A stretch of 64,000 bases of DNA from Eucalyptus grandis (GCF_016545825.1 NC_052620.1:1674001-1738000), one strand, 5' to 3'; shown: positions 1-12,244, numbered from the stretch's first letter. Program-made: numbers and translations. The notes: generated from the letters alone by a model not told the origin.

Positions 1-238
1 GGGGAAGAAGGACTCCGGATTACGGAAAGCCCACCGGGTCATAATAGGAGGGAGAAGGATTTCGGGCTACGGAAAGCCCACTGGGTCATAGAAAGAAGAG
101 AGGAAGACTCCGGGTTACAAAAACCTATCGGGTCATAAGAAGAAAAGAGAAAGACTTTAGGCTACAAAAGCTCACCGGGTCATAAGAAGAGAGAAAAGGG
201 ACTCCGGGCTACAGAAGCCCATCGAGTCATAAGAAGAA
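1..238. repeat. Tandem repeat array 1 (~47-bp unit)
   Basis: About five degenerate units of roughly 47 bp. Each contains a core like CTCCGGGCTACAGAAGCCCA followed by CGGGTCATAAGAAGAGAGA. The core holds a short inverted repeat (GGGCT...AGCCC). No coding function is visible. The array probably continues beyond the left edge. Confidence 0.85.
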
Positions 239-895
239 TGAGAGGAATGAGATCTCATCGTGTAACAACGAGTTTCGACCAGGTATGATAGTCTCACTAT
301 GTACAAACGGGTTTCGACTGGGTATGATAATCTCACTGTGTACAAACGGGTTTCGACTGGGAGGAAGGTCTCACCGTGTATGAACGGGTTTTGACCGGGT
401 ATGATAATCTCACCGTATACGAACGAGTTTCGACTGGGAGGAAGGTCTCACCATGTACGAACGGATTTTGACCGAGTATGATAGTCTCACCGTGTACGAA
501 CAGGTTTCGACCGGACATGATAGTCTCACCGCATATGAACGGATTTCGACTAGAGAAATGTCTCACCGTGTACGAACGGGTTTCAACTGGGAGGAAGGTC
601 TCACTGTGTACGAATGAGTTTCGACTGGGTATGATAGTCTCACTATGTACGAATGAGTTTTGACTGGGAGGAAGGTTTCACTGTGTACGAACGGGTATGA
701 TTGTCTCACCGTGTATGAATGAGTTTCTACTGGGAGAAAGGTCTCACCGTGTGCGAACGAGTTTCGACCAGGTATGATAGTCTCACCGTGTACAAATGGG
801 TTTCGACTGTGAGAAATGTCTCACCGTGTATGAACGGGTTTCGAATGAGAAAAAGGTCTCACCGTGTATGAATGGGTTTCGACCGGATGCGAACA
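239..895. repeat. Tandem repeat array 2 (~38-bp unit)
   Basis: Roughly 17 degenerate units built on GTCTCACCGTGTACGAACGG followed by GTTTCGACTGGGAGGAAG or GTTTCGACCGGGTATGATA. The two endings partly alternate, so there is a higher-order period near 77 bp. Reading frames here on either strand are repeat translations with no protein-like composition. Confidence 0.9.
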
Positions 896-1345
896 AGTGT
901 GGTTTACGAATGAACCCACAAGTTGTGTGGTTTAGGAAAATCCACCAACCCCGTGATTTAAGGATAAACCCAGTAACCTTGGAAATGACATGGTTTAAGG
1001 CTGATCATGAACTTTTGGGAATGGCATGGTTTAAGGCTGACCATGAACCTTTGGAGATGGCATGGTTTAAGACTGACCATGAACCTTGTGGTTTAAGAAT
1101 TCACCCACGAATCTTGTGGTTTAAGGATAGATCCACGAACCGTGTGGTTCAAGGATAGACCCACGAATCTTGTGGTTTAAGGATAGATCCACGACTCGTG
1201 TGGTTTAAGGATAGATCCACAAACCTTGTGGTTTAAGGATTGACTCACGAACCTTGTGGTTTAAGGATAGACCCACGAATCGTGTGGTTTAAAGATAAGA
1301 CCCACGAACCTTGTGGTTTAATGATAGACCCACGAACTGTGTTTT
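896..1345. repeat. Tandem repeat array 3 (~29-bp unit)
   Basis: Units of about 29 bp centred on CACGAACCTTGTGGTTTAAG plus GATAGACC. A variant block near 985-1090 carries TGACCATGAACCTTTGGAGA and ATGGCATGGTTTAAGG. The array directly abuts array 2 but its unit is unrelated. It ends near 1345 where unique AT-rich sequence begins. Confidence 0.88.
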
Positions 1346-4300
1346 TAGGGAAGCACCTGTTAACCCCTTGAAAATTGCATAGCTTTACTAAGAAATCCTA
1401 TCAAACTCAACTTGAGCAAATGTCATTAGAGACGCCATCAAGAGATGTATTGGTAATATTACAACATTAATTGAACAAGCTAATCAAGCTAAGTTCGACT
1501 GCTTTTTTAAAAAAAAAACATTTGATGTCAATCAGCATCATGTAGCGCAAAACTGTCATCTTGCTCTAGGATGTATTATTAATCATCAAATTCTTTGGAA
1601 GTCAAGCTCTTATCAGAACGGCTACGACTCGTGACAAAAGCTTATTAAGCATGCCAAACTAGAGCTTCTTAGTTAGAAAGGGTTTCTCACACACTTCAGA
1701 TAAAATGGCTACTTGATCCCATCCATTCATGTGGGAGATAACTGGTTGCTAAGGGTATCTCACATGACCTATGTTGAAGGCTTCCAAAAATATTCGCAAT
1801 GAGCACAATCTGATTGATTAAAAATGTCTTATGAAATGACCGCAATATAGGCTCGGTTAGGGCTTACACAAAGGAATGATTGCTTTGAGGCCAATAAAGG
1901 AACATTTGTCGATATCTTCATCGAGTTTACAATCGAGAGCTTGGAAGATAAGACAAGATAGAATTACTTCCACTCCTTCAAGCAGTAGCTTCTCGGTGGT
2001 ATTCTCATTTTCACTCAAACCATCCCCAATCAGAAGAGACTTCGGAAGAGGGTTATAATATCGGCTCGGGAGAGGCTCGAAAGGCTTAAAATTTTCAATG
2101 GGGTTTATAAGAGTCAGTGATCATCATGACATCGTGACCAGGTTACTCGACCTTTCGAAAACATTTGGCTTTTGAAACACAGCACATCTCGAAAGTTCAT
2201 TGACTAATCATTTATGCATAGGTGCTTTGCTCCTCTCTCTAATTTTCTTTGCACTTGCGATGAATTTTTTTTTTTTGTACAGGCACTTGGACTTTGATAA
2301 TAATTTTTTTCTTCCACATAAGATGTAGCCTTTTGGCTCTTTTTCTTGATAGGCAGCGGCCTTGCTTTTACTAGGCACACTGCTTTTTTATGCCCTCTAG
2401 TTTGTCAAACTTTTTGCTTTTTGAACTTTTTGAGCTCTTATGACTTTTGAGATGCTTTTCACATTTTCTCGTAACTGTCAATTGTATTTGATCAATTCTT
2501 ATGATTTGCCCCAGTGAAGAGAGATGATCATCGCTCGGGGTTTAGAAATGAGTAATCAGGCCCAAATGGGTTAAAGCAATGGGTATTAGTGTTTGGTAAA
2601 GAAAGAAATGCTCTTCTTCACCTTGGGATGAGCTAAGCCGTAATGACAATTCCTTTGAAGCTATCACCAAAAGATTTATGCAAGTGAAAGTAATAGGATC
2701 TTTCTCAAATTTTTGCTCTACAACACGATCATAACCCCTTATGTTGCCTCAATGTAGGGTCGTTCTCGACAAAAGTACTTTGAAGGATCATCTTTATTTG
2801 GCCCAAAAGGGGTAGTAAGATATCGGCTTAGTGCTTGGGATTGACAAAGAAAATGCTTTTATCATTTCGATATTTGCGCCCAATGCGAATGAATCTTTCG
2901 TCCTAAGAGAAGGTCGCCTTTCACTCAACTCTCAAAAGTATTTGAAGGATGTGTTTGAAAATGGGCTTGCCTTTCTTCATCCTAAGCACTTCTTGTTTGG
3001 CATGGTTAACGTCTCAATTTCACTCTGTCGAGACCGTCTAAGTAGATTAATCTCCATAGAGAATTCCGATTCAAAATGAATAATCCCAAAACAAGAAAAC
3101 AATTTTGAGATAAAAAGGATAATCAAAAAGTTTGTAGAAATTTTTTCTTTTCTCAATCATTCATTTTTTTTTTCTTGTCTCTAGGAAAGCGCAAAAGGTT
3201 CTCTTTTGTAATGGAAATTCTTTTTTTTTTTTTTTTACTTTAAAAAAAAATTGAGAAGAAGGGTACTTACTTGTAGCATGGCGACTCGGTAACCCTGTAA
3301 AGAATGTAAAAAAAATATGTTAGTACAAAAATCCTTAGGGATTGAAATGTTGGAAACGATACATTATTACCCTTCACTCACTTTTATCCTTTGAGGGCTA
3401 ATATCTCTTGGATTCACCCTCATGGGTATTTGGTAACTTGGCATTACCCTTTACTTGCATTTGTCTTTAAGCATTTGATATTCTCCTATCAAAGGAAAGA
3501 AAGAATCATGTCAGAGACGCTATCGAAATGAGCAATTGGAATCGACACCATTTACCCTTCACGTGTTTCCATTCTTCAGGTATGAACTTTGCCTGAAGTA
3601 GTTAGAGTTGATTGAAAAATGGCTATGTGGCCATGATTTTATCCATAAAAAGCACATCTTTATTGTATACAACAATTCACAAAGTTTAATTCCTACCTTT
3701 TTTTTTCTAAAATGCTCATTTTGAAGAGACATTTAGCTGACAAGAAGCTTGAAACTTTTATATATAGATCATGAGATGTGTTTTTCAAGATCTTGCTTTG
3801 AAAGGCGAGTGGGTGCTCCTTGTTTCCACACTTGGGGATATTGTTCTTTAGATGCTTTGCCCCAGTTATTGCCTGTAAAGAAAAAAGTGGACATGTTATT
3901 TCCACACTCAATTGAAAATCATTTAGGAACTATATACATCATTTTACGCCAAATGGGTGGTCAAGTCTTGTCTTATTGGAGAGAGATATTGCCTTTACAA
4001 GAATACTCCTTCGCTTTTGTTGGAATGGTATATAACTTGGCGCCCACGATGTATCCTTGACAATGGAAAATAAAATCATGTTAGAAACGGTATCAGAAAT
4101 TGCTAATTGGAATCGATACAATTTACTCTTCCTTCAAATTCGCCTTTTGTATGCTTGGCAACCTCCTTCATTTGTCTCATCACGCAAAGTGAGTGTTATT
4201 TTGGCACCTAAGGCATTTGTGTCACAAATCTCTAATGTTGATTGCAAAAAGTTCTTGCAGTCAAGTGTTCAAATGCTTTAATTGCCAAAATGTGCAAAAG

Positions 4301-6169
4301 CCCTAATGTTAGTCCTTTAGTGACACATGATGCGGCTCCCGATAGAACTCGTAAAAAAATATATATATATATATATATCTTGTGATGGCGATGCCCAATT
4401 TCTAAATAAAGAAACTTCCTAGAACAAGATTAAGCTTCGTTCTGCCTCTATTGGAAGATGGGTGCCGACGAGGCCTCGACGCCTGCTTACTCCTTGAGTT
4501 CCATGATCTTACACTTTCATCTTTTAGAAAGGGCAGACGTCGATCTCAGATAAACTCATCCTACCGCAGAAAGCGATCACATGAAGAGAGGGTCTTAAGC
4601 CAAGTTTTCTTGAAGTTCATTTTGGAAGGTAAACGTAAAGGTTTGCTTGAAACACTTTCGAAATTTTTTTTTAAATGATGATTTTCATGAAACTGAATTC
4701 CATCATTAAAAAATGTGAGCCACGTGATTTACAAAAGCAACAATTGAATTCGCAATCAAAACTCAAAATGGAAAACACGATTCTTAACAAGAATGAGAAC
4801 AATGATAAAATACAAGAAATTGTTGCATAGAGTAAAAATCAACTTTTGTCCTAACTCTAGAATTCACTTCTTTATGTGGTCACCACAAGAATGTCAAGGA
4901 GCATCATGCGTAGCCTGCAAAAAGACGACAATGTCAGTATGTGATCAATGAGGTCGCTTCTTACAACAAAATCGAGGCGACGATACATGCCCCATAGTCT
5001 TTATTATGGAATCTTTGTATTTTGCCAAGATTTTATCATAAAAGAAGACATCATTAAAATAATCAATCCATGACCATCAATCAAATGTCCACTTTTATTC
5101 CAAAAGTTTAATATGCAAAGGCAGCATGATTTTTTGTTTTTGAAGAGATTGATTTTATGATTTTACTCTTACAAAAAATGAAGTGACTTATATTTTAAGA
5201 AATCTAATACAAAATGTGATTTGCATTTCAGTCCCAAAATGTGGGAAGGAAAGAGTTTGATCAAAGATGCAATCTCAATTTTTGTGCCCCATTATATAAT
5301 CGCAACTTGCGAGCCCCTTTTTTGTTTTTTTTTTTTTTTTTGAAATGATTTTGAGCCCATAACTAGAAATTTAAACAAAACCACGTGTTCAATAGAGCCA
5401 AATCAAAGTTTTTAAAACTTGCATTCAATGTTCACTTATCAAAAGTAATTGCCAATTTTTCAACTCTAAGCCTACAGCATTGAGGGCAATCAATTGATGT
5501 TCGCAAATTTCAAGATAGAAGTTCGATACAAAATGAGCAAATAAAAATGAAAATAATACTTACAATGGGTGCTGACCTTTGTCTCTTTTTTTTTCTTTTT
5601 AAAATTACATAAACATGCACATGAGATGTAGCTCGATTTCTACTCTATCCAGCTCAAAATGGAGCCATGGGATCACCGGATTGAACCAACAAGGTTGCGG
5701 CTAGGTTAGATTACCCATGACTCTGGCTTTGTCAAAGAACCAACCCGTGTCACGTAGTTGTAGACCGAGGTGGGTATCTTCCACATGAAAGAAATTTCGA
5801 GGTAGAGATGAGTGACTTGTACTACATGGTTGTCGTCGGAGTAGTATCCACCTCAACACTATCCTAAATAATCCTATGCGGCTCAGGTCTGGTGGTAGGT
5901 AGTGTGTGCCATGGTGCAATGCAATGCAGGAAATGTAAGCATGACAATTTATAGGCAATTAGCATTTCATAAATTCAAAACATAAATATCCATTCCCAAA
6001 TCCACACCTACATGACAAAGGGTTAACAATCACTCCTCCCCATATAACTCCCACCTGCAAAAACATTTAACACCTTTAATGTTAGGGGCGTACTTGGAAT
6101 CCTCGCTACCAAACAAAAATATTTTTGAACAAGATTAATTTTGACCTAAGTCCTCTTTGGTTTAAAACA
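1346..6169. other. Gene-free, repeat-like non-coding stretch
   Basis: No open frame longer than about 100 codons and no recognisable protein motif on either strand. Several poly-T runs occur (for example 2268-2277, 3222-3237 and 5325-5341), with an (AT)n microsatellite at 4359-4378. Short passages recur in diverged form: the text around 3505-3560 (AATCATGTCAGAGACG, then AATTGGAATCGACACCATTTAC) is echoed at 4072-4130. This internal repetition and the lack of genes suggest the non-coding interior of an old retroelement, but I found no terminal repeats to prove it. Confidence 0.5.
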
Positions 6170-6430
6170 AAGTCCCCAGTAGAGTCGCCAAACTGTCGTG
6201 ATTGACCCTCGAGGGGAGGGAGGAGGTTTAGGGCGTACCTGTGTAATATTGTCCGCTTTGGACACTGAGTCCTTACGGCTTTAAAACGTGTCACACAGGT
6301 TAAAGGGATCCCAAGCCTTTATAAACTAGGCAGAGGCACAGTCCTCTCCCAAGCCGTGATATTGTCTACTTTGGAGGCATGCACACAGCAACCTCCTCCC
6401 TCATGGGTTTGTTTTCAGCGTAGCGGAAGC
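6170..6430. repeat. Dispersed-repeat-like block with duplicated TATTGTC motif
   Basis: The phrase GTAATATTGTCCGCTTTGGA at 6242-6261 recurs diverged as GTGATATTGTCTACTTTGGA at 6356-6375. The first is followed by CGGCTTTAAAACGTGTCACA and a TTATAAAC box. I associate this type of motif with common dispersed dicot repeats from memory only; I cannot name the family. The block sits just upstream of the F-box remnant. Confidence 0.4.
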
Positions 6431-6434
6431 GTAC

Positions 6435-6863
6435 GTGAAACGCGTCATGCAGGGTCGTTACATCAATATCGCGGGTGAGGTGTTTGATGAAATGGCTCTA
6501 CCGGAAGAGATGCTTCTCATACACAGTTTCCATTTTGTGTTGTCCGTGGCGGTATTGAATGGCTTGCTGGCTGTGTTGTTTAGCGGTGGTGAAGCGACTA
6601 AGCGGTCTGATTTGAATTCCGCTCATTTCGTTTAGGTTAGGAGAGACTACGGCGTCCCTGAGTCTTGGACTAAGCTGTATACTTTCAAGGCTATTGGACC
6701 AGTAACAAGATTTGATGGCTTCACGTGGAATGGCGAGCTTCTTATGGAAATATATTGCAAAGAACGAGTTTCTTGGAATCCGATCACGGGACAATTCTCA
6801 ATTCTTCCATTGTCGGCAAGATACGAACTAGTCCCCGTCGTAGAGAGCCTCTTTCCACTTTAG
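6435..6863 (+). pseudogene. F-box protein remnant (F-box-associated domain)
   Basis: The frame from 6435 resembles the C-terminal F-box-associated (FBA) domain of plant SCF ubiquitin-ligase substrate adaptors. It reads GEVFDEMALPEE, then LSVAVLNGLLAVLF, then DYGVPESWTKLYTF, then SWNPITGQFSILPL, and stops at 6861-6863. An in-frame TAG at 6633-6635 divides it just before the DYGVPESWTKL motif, with no frameshift on either side. The N-terminal F-box and the first half of the FBA region are absent upstream, where dispersed-repeat sequence begins instead. Intact relatives are about 350-420 residues, so this is a C-terminal fragment of about 142 codons with one nonsense mutation. Members of this family recruit target proteins to SCF complexes; this copy is unlikely to work. 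Confidence 0.85.
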
Positions 6864-9306
6864 ATATGACTCTATTGCTCTTACATTTATTGGTAAAGAT
6901 TGATTCTGACTGCTGAAAAGTTGAAAGTTACTTCTGAATTGAGAAGATATGGTTTTATTTGTAGGTGCTCCGGCCACAAAATGACGAGAAGAAGTAGTGC
7001 GGCGGTGTCCATTTACTTTGGATACTTCTTGCAAGCTTTAGAATGCATTTTCATTTTCACTTTGAGTTTTTCTTTAGACTAGTGAAGTGTGTCCTCTGTA
7101 TGAGTTAAAGTATGCAACTCAAGACTGCATCTATGACTTCTGCATTGTCAGCACCAGCAGATTTTAGACCGTGTGGAAGAAAATGACGAAGCTTGTTGAA
7201 TGCTATGCATGTATGTGTTCGATGCTATGCCACCATAAGCATTTTTCAGCTTCCATAAGACCAAATTATTCATGACTTGAATCACGCCTCTCGATCCCTG
7301 GGCATTGCAACTAGTGCAACTACAAATTACTCTATCTCGTTTCCTATCTCAAGACTTTTTGGTAGTATTGGCAATGCATACCTAGTAAGGTCATTTATCA
7401 ATATATGCAGACTGCTGTATTAATGGATTAAGGAAACATTGGAGATTGTATTATCATGATATATTCTTTTTCCCCCCAAATGTTTGTGGTCAGAAGTCTC
7501 ACTTCATGTTATGATACACTGATGATTTTGCATGTCAAGCGATATGAGAATTTGGTCTGTAGATGAGATAATTTCTATGCTTCCTCCATGGAAAGACATC
7601 AGGGAAATTGATTTTAAATTGCAGTTCTCTTCTAAAGTCAGGTGCAAGGTGCTGGAGCTCTTCTTTATTAATAGGAATTCTGGTGATTGGCAATCCGAGT
7701 TCACCTGGCTCTAGCAAAAATGGGGGAACGACAAAGAACAGCAGAAAGTGATGTTGGAGTTTCTTCGGAATAGTTTGTGTGGAAGGCAAGAAACGTTCTG
7801 CTTCATGGTCAATGTATTGCTCCCTTGGAGCATGTTCTTAGATTGATTGATTTTTTGCTTAACATCAATTTGAAGGCTATCTAGTTTCAAAAGGATACAT
7901 ATGGTGCTTATGATTATCTATATAATATAATAACAAGGATAATGAAAAGCTAAAACGTGTGAGATTTGCTTATACTATCATCTATAATGAGTATGTCTCT
8001 TTATATAACTATTTTCTTTCTACTATCTTTAAAAGCTAAACAATTGACGCGCCAACCTTTTTTCTTGCCAATCTGAACGTTAGGTTTGTCAACCCAGTTT
8101 ATGGTTGTCGAAAGCGCTGTTCGTGTTGAAAATTTTGTGAATTTATGTTATGACATGAGAGTTTGTCAAAAAGTGCTCCGGTGCACTTCTTAAACAATTG
8201 AATTAGGTAATGCTTATTTAGACAGTGAGAAAGAGTTCAGGAACTTGCGGTGTCACAAATCACTTGATGGAATTGATAGGGGAATATGCTATATTTAAAA
8301 TACTTTGTTGGGTATATATGTATTATGTTGTTGTATCTAACACTTAACTCTTCCAATACCTATGCCAATAAAAGCAATGGCATTTAATTAATTGAGATTA
8401 GGGTGTAACTTACCTGGTAAATTCATCCTAAGGCTCAAAATTAGGGAGTAACTTTAAAGTTAGGGGGTAATTTTGTTAAAGTAGTGGTTGATTTCATTGT
8501 GCCTGATAATTTTTTTGGTTGGACTTTTTAATACTATATCGTTTTACACCTCAATTGTTTCTAACATTTCCCTTCACCTTTAGTTTTTGAATTTGATTTT
8601 CTAACAATTGTGCCCGTAAGAATACTCCTTAAAACCAAACACTTTAGTGTTTCGAGCAAATTTATGTAATCACTCGAAAACCCCTAACATGAATCTCTTG
8701 CCCCTTCTTTGACACACTGCCAACCCAGACCTCATAACGTCACCGCCAACCCATCGGCGTCCCCATCATTTTTGCCCATCTCTTGTGCCTTTCATGTTTA
8801 GGTTTAGTTGTTTTCTTGTAATTCACACGCGCATGCACACACTTGTACATATACATATACGTATGCATTTAATAAAGTAATTCTTCCATCCAATTGGGCA
8901 AATATATACACAACGTTTAACCACCATACTATAACATATTGCAGCCAATTTGCTTCGAGATTTTCAGATTCTTTTACTTTTGACTTGACGTTTTCATATT
9001 TTGTTTATGAATATGCATAATCAATAAGGAGAATTACTAATCTCAAGTAATTAAATGCTATATATCTCTTTATCTTGGTATTTCCTTTGATTGTTTCAAC
9101 TCTTCTTCTTCTTTTGAGTATTTTTTCTATGATTTGTTTTGGTCGGCTTTTGATTAAGACCAGTGCAACGACACAGAAATTCTCGATATGTCCGTGTAGT
9201 TACTATCCCTTGAAATCTAAATACATAAACCATTTGGGAAAATTCTGGTTTATTGACATATCTCTATTTTTAAAGTTTTTTTTAAACCAATAAGTATTTC
9301 AAACAC
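6864..9306. other. Gene-free stretch downstream of the F-box remnant
   Basis: AT-rich sequence with no recognisable protein. Overlapping frames on both strands near 7532-7789 are unconvincing. An alternating CA/TA-rich tract occurs near 8825-8868. I see no terminal repeats or RNA genes here. Confidence 0.5.
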
Positions 9307-9309
9307 TTA

Positions 9310-9536
9310 GGGCGCGCATGATAAAATTTCTTCTTCTCTATTTCTCTATTTCTCTGTTTCTCGGAACAGGTTTGAAACGGAAATCCGTTTGGTAACGCAA
9401 TTTGATTTTTCTATTTCTAAAACAAATTTCTATTCCAGAAATAGTTTTGAAAAAGAAATCAAAAGCTAAAAATTTTAACTTCTTAATTTCTGAAATAGAA
9501 ATTAAGAAATCAATTTTTGTTCTAGAAATCATAAGC
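9310..9536. mobile_element. Partial Harbinger/Tourist-like MITE
   Basis: The left end GGGCGCGCATGATAAAATTT follows TTA and is succeeded by many TTTCTATTTCT/AGAAATAGAAA inverted motifs and GTTTGGTAACGCAA. This is the same composition as the complete elements at 9540-10078 and 18726-19358. A matching right terminus is not clear. The second element appears to have inserted into, or beside, this one. Confidence 0.5.
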
Positions 9537-9539
9537 TAA

Positions 9540-10078
9540 GGGGGTGCATGACAAACCTTTGTTTCTGTTCTAGAAACAATTTTTATATTCCAGACTTCAA
9601 TCTGGAATAGAAATCTATTTCGTAAACTTATTTAATTTTTCTATTTCTGAAATCAATTTTTGTTCCAAATATAGGTTTGGAATAGAAATCAAAAGTAATT
9701 TTTTTACTTTTCTATTTCTGAAACAGAAATGAGAAATAAAAATTATCCTCATCGTTCGTCGCCGTCGACCATCGTCCGCCATGCCCATCACCACCGCCAC
9801 CGGTCATCTCCCGCTAGCCGTCGGTGATCGCCATCGCCACTGGTTGCTGGTCGTCGCCGATCGCCGGCTGCCGCCGGCGGTTGCCGTTGGTTGCCGATCT
9901 GCCACCGTCCGAAATGAAGAAATTTGTGTTATTATCAAACGAATTTCTATTTTTTAGTAGAAATTTTGTGTCGTTATCAAGCGGGTATTTTTGCTCAAAA
10001 ACTCATCTAGTAGAAATAGAAAAAATTATTTCTCTTCCAAAAATTAATTTTTGGTTAGAATGGTTATCATTCACACTC
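9540..10078. mobile_element. Harbinger/Tourist-like MITE (539 bp)
   Basis: The left end GGGGGTGCATGACAAACC and the right end GGTTATCATTCACACTC are imperfect inverted repeats, flanked on both sides by TAA (9537-9539 and 10079-10081). A three-base TAA/TTA target duplication with G-rich ends is typical of PIF/Harbinger-derived MITEs. The interior has AGAAATAGAAA-type palindromes, the phrase TTATCAAACGAATTTC, and a GC-rich CCG/CGG core at about 9755-9905. No transposase is encoded, so it is non-autonomous. Confidence 0.75.
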
Positions 10079-10176
10079 TAAAATTTCCAAAATTTTATGA
10101 AATAGTTATCCTAAGATTCATAACTAGTTTAGAAAACCTTTGTCTATTAGAATATAGTTCTCATGTAGTTTGAGTG

Positions 10177-10182
10177 TATAAT
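10177..10182 (+). promoter_or_regulatory. TATA-like box of family A relic
   Basis: TATAAT lies 69 bp upstream of the relic start codon at 10246. The surrounding text, GAGTGTATAATCCTCCTAACC, aligns with the region upstream of the related ORF at 30.8 kb (GAGTATATAATCCCCTGACC on the minus strand). Confidence 0.5.
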
Positions 10183-10245
10183 CCTCCTAACCATAAAAAA
10201 AGGGAATCATTTATAAACTCCATAGCTACATTCTTTCATTCAATC

Positions 10246-10500
10246 ATGTGTTAGAACAACTCGCATTATGGAGGCATCTTCCTGACGAAACCCGATTCCT
10301 CCACCATGGAACAACAACAACAACTGAATTTTTCCACACAATCGCCGTCCACACTCACGAATGGACCGAGAGATGATGATTGCGGGGGAATACTTACAAG
10401 CTTTTTAGTGGAAAGACCGCTCTCTAGAAAATTAAAAGGAGATTCACAATTGAGATGATGATCCGAACTTTTCCTACTTCACGACAACGCCAAAGGAATA
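10246..10500 (+). pseudogene. Family A relic, copy 1 (unidentified small protein)
   Basis: This plus-strand segment aligns along its length with the minus-strand ORF at 30538-30789. Shared stretches include the start-codon context, AACAACTC, TCCTCCACCA, GGACCGAGAGATGA and ACCGCTCTC. The aligned ATG at 10246-10248 is followed at codon 3 by TAG, so the frame is dead from the start. Beyond the stop, the frame reads NNSH, then TKPDSST, then NGPRDDD, matching the other copy, and then hits TGA TGA. It is a decayed paralogue of an unrecognised small gene, in opposite orientation to its relatives. Confidence 0.6.
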
Positions 10501-11218
10501 TTTATAAACTGTTTAGAATTATTAGGTTGATGAGTTGACTTGTTTCTATGTGTTTTGTTGAAATTTCTGGGTAATTAGATTTTACTCGTCATTGGTGTAA
10601 TCAGGAACAAATGCCTCTTCTTTTTCAAGTCCACATGCACATTCCTTTGACTGTTTCCTTAACAAAATGGATTGGTCGCTGTCACTATGTCAATAATAAT
10701 TGTAGCTTGCCAATTAGAATTCTCGAAAAGAAGGACCACAATAGACACTCTTAAAATTCAAAAAGACTCCGGTAAAAAAATTGTATGTGTTTAATCTTAT
10801 TTTTATGAGAGATTGCTCGAAGGCCAAGTTGACAATTTTGATGAGGTAGAGAAAAATTCTTAATCGAAAGTCGACCAAAAAAAACTGTAGAAAAGAAACT
10901 CGAAAAGAATCGAAAGACTTAATTTATTATATTTAATCTCAGTACTAAATCAACAATAATATCTCACCACTTCAGTTTAATGAAGCCTGTTATGGTTATT
11001 TTCCTAAAAGTATGCTTTATAGTGCAAGACAGATAATATTGGGTCTTCGCTTCGCACAATTATTTCTTTGGATTAATATACTCTTGCACGTATATTTGAG
11101 GTGGTAGTATAATTCATAATCAATTGCGACGATAAATTCCATAATCAATACAACTAACGGGGACATGCAAGGAGTCAATTTATTATTATTTTTATAAAAT
11201 GTATTGAGAGCATGTATT
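10501..11218. other. Gene-free stretch containing a locally duplicated block
   Basis: No coding sequence recognised. A block of about 110 bp at 10807-10915 (GAGATTGCTCGAAGGCCAAG, then GACAATTTTGATGAGG, then GTCGACCAAAAAA) recurs in the same orientation at 13795-13903. Confidence 0.55.
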
Positions 11219-11226
11219 GTATTTAG

Positions 11227-11889
11227 GGGAAAAGTGCCAAAAAAGTTATAAACCTTTTACCTTTGTGCCGATTTAGTCCGAAACCTTTTTTTGGTGCCGA
11301 TTCAGTCCTAAACCTTTTTATGTTATGCCAATTCAGTCATTTCCGACCAATTTTAATTGGATTTTGCTAACTGAACACTAGCCGGCTGACGTGGCCTAGA
11401 TGTGGACAACTTTTAATAATATTTTTAATATTTTTTAATTTTAATTTTAATTTTTAATTTTTAATTTTTAATTTTGTCTTTTTCCTTCGGCCGGTCGCTA
11501 GTCCAAGTGATCGGCCAATGGCGACGGCCGGCGAGGGCGAGGACAGCCATGGGCGAGGCTCAACCTCGCCAAGGCCGTCCTCGCCGGATCGGGCGAGGTG
11601 GCCGGCGAGGTCGGCCTCGCCTTCGTCGGCCGTCGCCTCGGCTGGTCGCCGGACTAGCAACCGACAGGAGGAAAAAGACAAAAATTAAAATTAAAATTAA
11701 AATTAAAATTATTACAATATTATTAAAAATTGTCAACATCAACGCCGATCAGGCCACGCCAACCGGTAGGCATCCGGTTAGCATAATCCAGCCAAAATTG
11801 GCCGGAAAGGATTGAATTGGCATAACGTAAAAAGGTTTAGAACTGAATCGGCACTAAAAAGGTTTAGGACTTTTTGGCACTTTTCCCTC
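11227..11889. mobile_element. Mutator-like non-autonomous element (663 bp)
   Basis: The ends GGGAAAAGTGCCAAAAAAGT and GACTTTTTGGCACTTTTCCC are inverted repeats that continue inward through repeated AAACCTTTTT and GCCGATTCAGTC motifs. Flanking direct repeats GTATTTAG occur at 11219-11226 and 11890-11897. Long TIRs with an 8-9 bp duplication suggest a Mutator-like element; the 8-bp length alone would also fit hAT. The interior consists of TTTTAATT runs and a GC-rich GGCGAGG core at about 11485-11665. No transposase is encoded. Confidence 0.75.
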
Positions 11890-12017
11890 GTATTTAGTAT
11901 TTACCCTTGGTCTACTGAGAATGGATAAGATTATTGGTTGCAAAATTTAACCTAAGTTACATCAAATCATATGTGTGTGGTTGTATGTATGTAATATGTA
12001 TGTACACATATGCGTGT

Positions 12018-12018
12018 C

Positions 12019-12068
<50 letters not shown>

Positions 12069-12087
12069 TGTATGTATGTATGTATGG
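12018..12087. repeat. Microsatellite (TA)n then (TATG)n
   Basis: About twelve TA units run directly into about a dozen TATG units. The tyrosine/methionine-rich frame across it is a repeat translation, not a gene. Confidence 0.95.
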
Positions 12088-12244
12088 ATTAAGTTCAGAA
12101 CTTATGCCGGTGACAACTATCATTTGAGTTTGCCATACTTATCCTTAAGTTGGCAAGAAAAGGGGCTCGGACATCGATTATTAATTATTTAGCCTTTGTA
12201 AAGATTAGTAACACAAACACAAATCATATAAAAGGAAATACTCA

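Noticed and set aside
1..1345. CRISPR-like array of short repeats
   Set aside because: Repeats are contiguous without unique spacers, diverged between units, and lie in a plant nuclear context.
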